NCBI GenBank assembly: GCA_050954505.1
Contig: JBPBPY010000052.1
Location: 1 to 9,363 of the forward strand
Reading direction: 5' to 3'
DNA from: JAQGMO01 sp050954505
Lineage (GTDB): Bacteria; Pseudomonadota; Gammaproteobacteria; Burkholderiales; Burkholderiaceae_D
DNA length: 9,363 nucleotides
Below are positions 5,522 to 9,363 of the stretch, piece by piece; within the stretch, counting starts at the first letter, position 1, and the number at the start of each line of letters is the position of its first letter. The position numbers and the translations under genes are program-made. A model generated the notes under the pieces. The model made no database searches, was not told where the DNA came from, and saw only the letters and a program-made list of their open reading frames with translations.

Positions 5522-6715
5522 ATGAATCTGATCGATCCCATCATTGCGTTTCATTCCGAAATCCAGAGCATCCGGCGCGACCTGCACGCCCACCCGGAAT
5601 TACGCTACGAAGAAAACCGCACCGCCGACATCGTTGCCGCCAAACTCGGTGAATGGGGCATCCCGGTCATTCGCGGCCTCGGCAAGACTGGTGTGGTGGG
5701 CATCATCCGCAATGGCCAGAGCAGCCGCGCGATAGGCTTGCGTGCCGACATGGACGCCCTGCCGGTGCAGGAAATGAACACCTTTGCCCATGCATCCCGG
5801 CACGAGGGAAAAATGCATGCCTGCGGCCACGACGGCCACACTGCCATGCTGCTGGGCGCAGCCCATTACCTGGCAACCCAGCGCGATTTCGACGGTACGG
5901 TCTATGTGATCTTCCAGCCGGCCGAAGAAGGCGGCCGTGGCGCAGATGCGATGATCAAGGATGGCTTGCTGGAGCAGTGTCCGATGGATACCATCTTCGG
6001 CATGCACAACTGGCCTGGCATTCCCGTTGGCAGCTTTGGCGTCAAGCCCGGACCCATCATGGCATCAAGTAATTATTTCGACCTGAAAATCAAGGGCAAG
6101 GGTTCGCACGCCGCCCAGCCCCACATGAGCATCGACCCGCTGGTGATCGGCGCACAAGTGGTGCTGGCCTGGCAGACCATCATTTCGCGCAATGCCAACC
6201 CCCATGAAAGCGCGGTACTGTCGATTGCGCAGTTCCATGCCGGCAGTGCCAACAACATCATTGCGGACGCTGCGCTGATCAGCGGCACGGTGCGCACCTT
6301 TTCGACCGCCATGCTCGACCTAGTCGAAGGTCGCATGCGCGAGATTGCCGTGCACACTGCGGCGGCGCATGGCGCCGAAGTGGAATTCAACTTCAACCGG
6401 CTGTATCCGCCACTGGTCAATCACGCCAGGGAAACCGCGTTTGCAGTCCGGGTGATGCAGTCGGTCGTCGGCGCGGAAAACGTCAATGCGAATGTCGAAC
6501 CCAGCATGACGGGCGAGGACTTTTCATTCATGATGATGGCCAAACCGGGCTGCTATGTCTGGATCGGCAATGGCGAAGGCGCCCACCGCGAGAGCGGCCA
6601 TGCGGAAGGCCCGTGCAATCTGCACAACCCGAGCTATGATTTCAACGATGAACTGTTGCCGATTGGCGCCACCTACTGGGTGCGGCTGGCGCAGGAATTC
6701 CTCAAACACGACTGA
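5522..6715 (+). CDS. M20D-family amidohydrolase (hippurate hydrolase / N-acyl amino acid hydrolase type)
   Basis: At 397 residues this is the normal length for the HipO/AbgB/IAA-amino-acid-hydrolase family, zinc or manganese enzymes that cleave amide bonds of N-acylated or N-aroylated amino acids in the cytoplasm. Visible motifs are RRDLHAHPELRYEE near the N-terminus, GLRADMDALP (72-81), the metal-site CGHDGH (101-106), FQPAEEGGRGA (131-141, with E135/E136), GMHNWPG (160-166, with H162) and the final ligand H368 in NLHNP. The lid/dimerisation domain is about 180-290 (KIKGKGSHAAQP, with NNIIADAALISGTVRTF). All expected metal ligands are present and no signal peptide is seen, so an active cytosolic enzyme is likely. 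It sits 410 bp after an amino-acid-binding protein and 16 bp before an M29-like gene, consistent with breakdown of an imported amide or peptide conjugate. The ribosome site is weak and the exact substrate cannot be read. Confidence 0.93.
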   Translation: MNLIDPIIAFHSEIQSIRRDLHAHPELRYEENRTADIVAAKLGEWGIPVIRGLGKTGVVGIIRNGQSSRAIGLRADMDALPVQEMNTFAHASRHEGKMHACGHDGHTAMLLGAAHYLATQRDFDGTVYVIFQPAEEGGRGADAMIKDGLLEQCPMDTIFGMHNWPGIPVGSFGVKPGPIMASSNYFDLKIKGKGSHAAQPHMSIDPLVIGAQVVLAWQTIISRNANPHESAVLSIAQFHAGSANNIIADAALISGTVRTFSTAMLDLVEGRMREIAVHTAAAHGAEVEFNFNRLYPPLVNHARETAFAVRVMQSVVGAENVNANVEPSMTGEDFSFMMMAKPGCYVWIGNGEGAHRESGHAEGPCNLHNPSYDFNDELLPIGATYWVRLAQEFLKHD

Positions 6716-6731
6716 GCTGGACTGCGCTGTG

Positions 6732-7805
6732 ATGACAACTGCGAGCGCCGCTGCGGCGACACCGGCAATTGCCTTCGACAACCAGGCCATTCCTGCCGCG
6801 GCGCTGGCTGCGTGCCAACGCGACCTGGCTGATATCCTGTCGCTGGCCATTGACCATCGCGCGCCGCATGCAGCCGTGGTGGTATTCGACACCCGCTGCC
6901 CTCTGGCCGCGGCGCTGACGCAGGCATATCGAAGCTGCCTGCCACAGGCGCAGTTCATCGATTTCGATACCGTGCCCGCAGAGACGGTGCTGGCCTCGTT
7001 TGCGCCACTGGCGCAAGGCGATCTGGTGATCCTGATCCAGTCGACCAACTTTCGCCTGGAAGCCTTTCGCCTGCGCGTCGAACTGTTCAAGCGCGGCCTG
7101 AAGGTGATCGAGCATCCGCACCTCGAACGCATGCCGGGGCGGCAGGCCATCCACTACCTTGAATCGTTGGCCTATGACCCGGCTTATTACCGTACCGTGG
7201 GCCATGCCCTGAAGGCACGCATCGATGCTGCCAGCTCAGGCATGGTCGACAGCGGTGGTGCGCAGCTGGTCTTTGGCTCGCCGTTCGAGCCGGCCAAGCT
7301 CAACATTGGCGACTATCGCGGCATGCAGAACATCGGCGGCCAGTTTCCCATCGGCGAAGTGTTTACCGAGGCGCGCGACCTGGAAGCGGTCAATGGCCAG
7401 GTGCGCATTTTCGTCTTTGGCGATACCAGCTTTCGCGTCAACCGGCCGCTTTTGCCCATTACGCTGGTCATCAGCAAAGGCCGCGTGGTCGACGCCATCG
7501 ATGCCACGCCGGCGTTTGACGAAGTGCTGGCCAAGATCCGTGCAGACGAAGGGGAAGTCTGGCTGCGCGAACTCGGCTTCGGCATGAACCGCGCGTTTTC
7601 TGCGCAAAAGCTGGTCGACGATATCGGTACCTTCGAGCGCATGTGCGGCATTCATCTGTTGCTGGGCGCCAAGCACAGGGTCTACAACAAGGCGCAGATC
7701 AAACGTTCCGGCGCGCGTTATCACATCGATGTCTTTGCAGAGACCCATGCCGTGTGGCTGGACGACACCCGGGTGTATGCAGACGGGGCATGGTGTGTTG
7801 TTTGA
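6732..7805 (+). CDS. M29-aminopeptidase/NicX-like metalloprotein
   Basis: This 357-residue protein begins 16 bp after the M20 stop and so is probably cotranscribed. The frame is open further upstream, but that part overlaps the M20 gene. ATG 6732 is chosen, with GTG 6729 immediately before as an alternative; neither has a good ribosome site. The C-terminal half carries the spaced metal ligands of thermophilic aminopeptidases (M29; AmpS, aminopeptidase T) and the related dioxygenase NicX: E209 in PIGEVFTEARD, E280 in RELGFGMN, H308 in GIHLLLG, and H331/D333 in RYHIDVF. The residue seven after H308, usually Tyr in M29, appears to be His315 here, with Y318 nearby. The N-terminal half (about 30-150) is poorly conserved but has Rossmann-like hydrophobic strands. 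Function may be peptide-bond hydrolysis or another metal-dependent reaction on a nitrogenous compound; pairing with the M20 enzyme favours catabolism of amides or peptides. Confidence 0.8.
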   Translation: MTTASAAAATPAIAFDNQAIPAAALAACQRDLADILSLAIDHRAPHAAVVVFDTRCPLAAALTQAYRSCLPQAQFIDFDTVPAETVLASFAPLAQGDLVILIQSTNFRLEAFRLRVELFKRGLKVIEHPHLERMPGRQAIHYLESLAYDPAYYRTVGHALKARIDAASSGMVDSGGAQLVFGSPFEPAKLNIGDYRGMQNIGGQFPIGEVFTEARDLEAVNGQVRIFVFGDTSFRVNRPLLPITLVISKGRVVDAIDATPAFDEVLAKIRADEGEVWLRELGFGMNRAFSAQKLVDDIGTFERMCGIHLLLGAKHRVYNKAQIKRSGARYHIDVFAETHAVWLDDTRVYADGAWCVV

Positions 7806-7955
7806 TGGCGGCAAGACGGCCGTCCAGAAAATGCACCGGCGTCCACGGCTGCAAGTCACGATGACAATTGTGCGGCAAGGCGGAACCGGCACGCCGATTC
7901 TGTTACTAAAAATTCGTTCCCTGCGCCGCCGCGCACTCAACGAATGCTCGACAAC

Positions 7956-8225
7956 ATGGCAGCCTTGCTCATCACCTACGACACCAGGAACCAATGGCTC
8001 GACTACGGCGGCTTGATTCGCGCCATCAAGAAATATGAGTGGATCAAGCTGACCGACTACAGTTATGCAATTTCCACCACTTCAACGCCGCAAGCGGTGT
8101 TTGAAATCCTGCGCAAAAATCTCGACGATTCCGCGAACCTGTATGTGCTGACGTTGAGAAAACCATTCACCGGTTTTGGTCCACCAAAAGTCAATGACTG
8201 GCTGGTCAAGCACATGCAGGAATGA
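7956..8225 (+). CDS. Cas2-like small protein (annotated 'SinR family' in many genomes), not linked to CRISPR
   Basis: This 89-residue protein begins MAALLITYDTRN, the first-strand motif (hydrophobic run then YD) of Cas2/VapD-like ferredoxin-fold proteins. It continues with DYGGLIRAIKKYEWIKLTDYSYAISTT, the helix and second strand in which family members read roughly 'lW..l.sswlv.t'. The later part is PQAVFEILRKNLDDSANLYVLTLRKPF (helix, D-S-A-N turn, strand) and a final helix KVNDWLVKHMQE. Length and order match stand-alone Cas2-like proteins, whose role is unresolved; Cas2 itself is a structural integrase subunit and VapD an RNase. No Cas1, other cas gene or CRISPR array is present. An in-frame ATG at 7944 would add four residues. 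No good ribosome site precedes either start. It stands alone between an M29-like gene and a glycosyltransferase. Confidence 0.8.
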   Translation: MAALLITYDTRNQWLDYGGLIRAIKKYEWIKLTDYSYAISTTSTPQAVFEILRKNLDDSANLYVLTLRKPFTGFGPPKVNDWLVKHMQE

Positions 8226-8313
8226 CGCCGGTATCGTTTTTGCTGATCGCCATCGTGCCCCAAATTCAGCAACGTTGATGCGCGCATACTAAATGTCATT
8301 TATGTAACGAGTT

Positions 8314-8322
8314 TGCTAAAAT
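8314..8322 (+). promoter_or_regulatory. Extended -10 promoter candidate for the glycosyltransferase gene
   Basis: TGCTAAAAT is a TG-N extended -10 with TAAAAT matching the consensus at five of six bases. No good -35 hexamer lies at 17 bp, which extended -10 promoters can tolerate. Transcription would begin near 8329, about 33 nt before the GTG start at 8362. The surrounding 8280-8345 stretch is AT-rich relative to the genes. Confidence 0.4.
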
Positions 8323-8361
8323 CGGATACACTCCAAGTTGCTCCATTAAACTTGAGTCATC

Positions 8362-9363
8362 GTGGTTCCTGCCTCTTTTGCTTCAGCCACCTTCCGTCGC
8401 GCCGGCGCGCCCGGCAAACTCCCCATCGGTCTGATTGTCCTGCTGCTGTGCCTGGGCCAGGTCGTCCTGTGGGGCATTGCCACGGCATATGCCTACAAGG
8501 CGCCGGAACTCGACTCGGCCGAACAATTCATCTGGAGTTTCGCGCTCGAAGGCGGCTACTGGAAGCATCCACCGGTGCCGTCCTGGATCATGCATTTCCT
8601 GGTCGCGGTCTTCGGTCCATCGGTACCGCTGCCCTATATTGCCACCCAGGTCGCGATTGTCACGGCCATGGCGCTGACCTGGCGGCTGGCATGCGAATTC
8701 ATGACACCGCAGCGCGCGCTGATCGCCATGCTGCTGACGTCACTGGTGACTTACCATAACATTGGTGGCGACAACTACAACCATAACACCGTGCTGCTGC
8801 CATTCCAGGCCGCCATGGCGCTGTGTTTCTTTCTGGCGGCGCGGCGTGCGAGCGTGCGTTGGTGGCTGCTGGCAGGCGTGTTCGCCGGCTTGTCGCTGTT
8901 GGTCAAGTATGTCGCAGCCATGCCGATTGCCGGGCTGCTGCTGTATTTCCTGCTCGACCGCAGCCTGCACCAGCGCCGCAACGTGATCGGCCTGGCGCTC
9001 GCCACACTGGCGGGATTGCTGGTGCTGCTGCCGCATGTGCTGTGGGTTATCGACACCCGGTACATGATCTTCAATTATGCCCGCATGACCGTGCATCGCA
9101 CCGTCGGCTGGTTCGGTTTCCTGCACACCATGGCCGCTTTCCTGGGCATGCAGCTGGTGCGTCTGGGACCACTGTTGCTGGCGCTGGGCCTGTTCATCCG
9201 GCTTGGCGGGCGCACTCGGCCTGCCACAGCGCGACCGCAGGCCGGCACGCTGGCGGCGAGCATGGAGCCGGCGGTGGACAAGCCACTGTCAGGCCCGGTA
9301 GCGGGTACGGCTCCAGCAATGGCATCGGCATCGGCCAGCGCATTGGCATCGGCGGCACCAATC
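8362..9363 (+). CDS. GT-C membrane glycosyltransferase, PMT_2/ArnT-like (3' end outside window)
   Basis: A 334-residue open frame runs off the window. It has no ATG near its beginning: after the in-frame TGA at 8353-8355 the only sensible start is GTG 8362, preceded by TTGAG as a weak ribosome site. TM1 is about 21-43. The first periplasmic loop carries APELDSAEQFIWS (47-59) and GGYWKHPPVPSW (64-75), matching the acidic catalytic loop and the Y-x-H-P-P motif of dolichol/polyprenol-phosphate-sugar transferases (GT39/GT83 type). A second loop NIGGDNYNHNTVLLP (133-147) matches the 'FNANtvLLP' motif of this family. Several more hydrophobic helices follow (about 94-111, 118-132, 145-160, 167-192, 203-221, 246-277). 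These inner-membrane enzymes move a sugar from a lipid carrier to lipid A, glycan or protein. From about 284 the sequence is Ala/Ser/Pro-rich and low in complexity, which is unusual for the family core. Confidence 0.85.
   Translation, partial: MVPASFASATFRRAGAPGKLPIGLIVLLLCLGQVVLWGIATAYAYKAPELDSAEQFIWSFALEGGYWKHPPVPSWIMHFLVAVFGPSVPLPYIATQVAIVTAMALTWRLACEFMTPQRALIAMLLTSLVTYHNIGGDNYNHNTVLLPFQAAMALCFFLAARRASVRWWLLAGVFAGLSLLVKYVAAMPIAGLLLYFLLDRSLHQRRNVIGLALATLAGLLVLLPHVLWVIDTRYMIFNYARMTVHRTVGWFGFLHTMAAFLGMQLVRLGPLLLALGLFIRLGGRTRPATARPQAGTLAASMEPAVDKPLSGPVAGTAPAMASASASALASAAPI

Noticed and set aside
7815..7824. Palindrome GACGGCCGTC after the M29-like gene as a terminator
   Set aside because: It is a 10-bp self-complementary sequence with no loop and no T-run, and is likely chance in GC-rich DNA.
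8313..8759. 148-codon frame starting at ATG 8313
   Set aside because: It is out of frame with the glycosyltransferase, whose membrane helices and DSAE, YWKHPP and NHNTVLLP motifs lie in the other frame. It also starts within the promoter-like sequence.

Overview
The window is GC-rich and gene-dense. It looks like chromosome of a betaproteobacterium, perhaps Burkholderiales/Oxalobacteraceae; this is inferred from protein style (TctDE-type two-component pair, orphan amino-acid binding proteins, hippurate-hydrolase-like M20 enzyme) and base composition, and there is no rRNA or marker gene to confirm it. No integrase, transposase, tRNA or CRISPR array is visible.

Layout: (1) 1-357 is the C-terminal end of a branched-chain-amino-acid-type periplasmic binding protein. 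(2) 589-2756 is a two-gene operon for an OmpR-family response regulator and a TctE-type sensor kinase, with ATGA stop/start overlap. (3) 2811-2908 is a clean 7-bp tandem repeat between converging genes. (4) 2958-5111 holds two paralogous family-3 amino-acid binding proteins transcribed away from each other, separated by a 573-bp regulatory region. (5) 5112-5521 is a spacer with a terminator and three different short-period tandem repeats. (6) 5522-7805 is a probable operon of an M20 amidohydrolase and an M29/NicX-like metalloprotein. (7) 7956-8225 is an orphan Cas2-like small protein. (8) 8362 to the window end is the N-terminal part of a GT-C membrane glycosyltransferase with a GTG start.

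The most informative signal is in the divergent region 3738-4310. Each binding-protein gene has a GG-N10-GC sigma-54 (-24/-12) promoter candidate about 60 bp before its start codon. A cluster of four NtrC-like half-sites (TGCACCA / TGGTGCA) lies at the classical enhancer distance from the leftward promoter. This suggests nitrogen-limitation control of uptake of a nitrogenous solute, with the following amidohydrolase and M29-like enzyme as plausible intracellular partners. No permease or ATPase gene is present, so the binding proteins are orphans within the window. A second theme is recurrent short-period tandem repeats (7, 9, 9, 12 and 16 bp), which suggests slippage-driven growth of spacers. 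I do not see a clear new defence or mobile system; the nearest candidate is the solitary Cas2-like gene.
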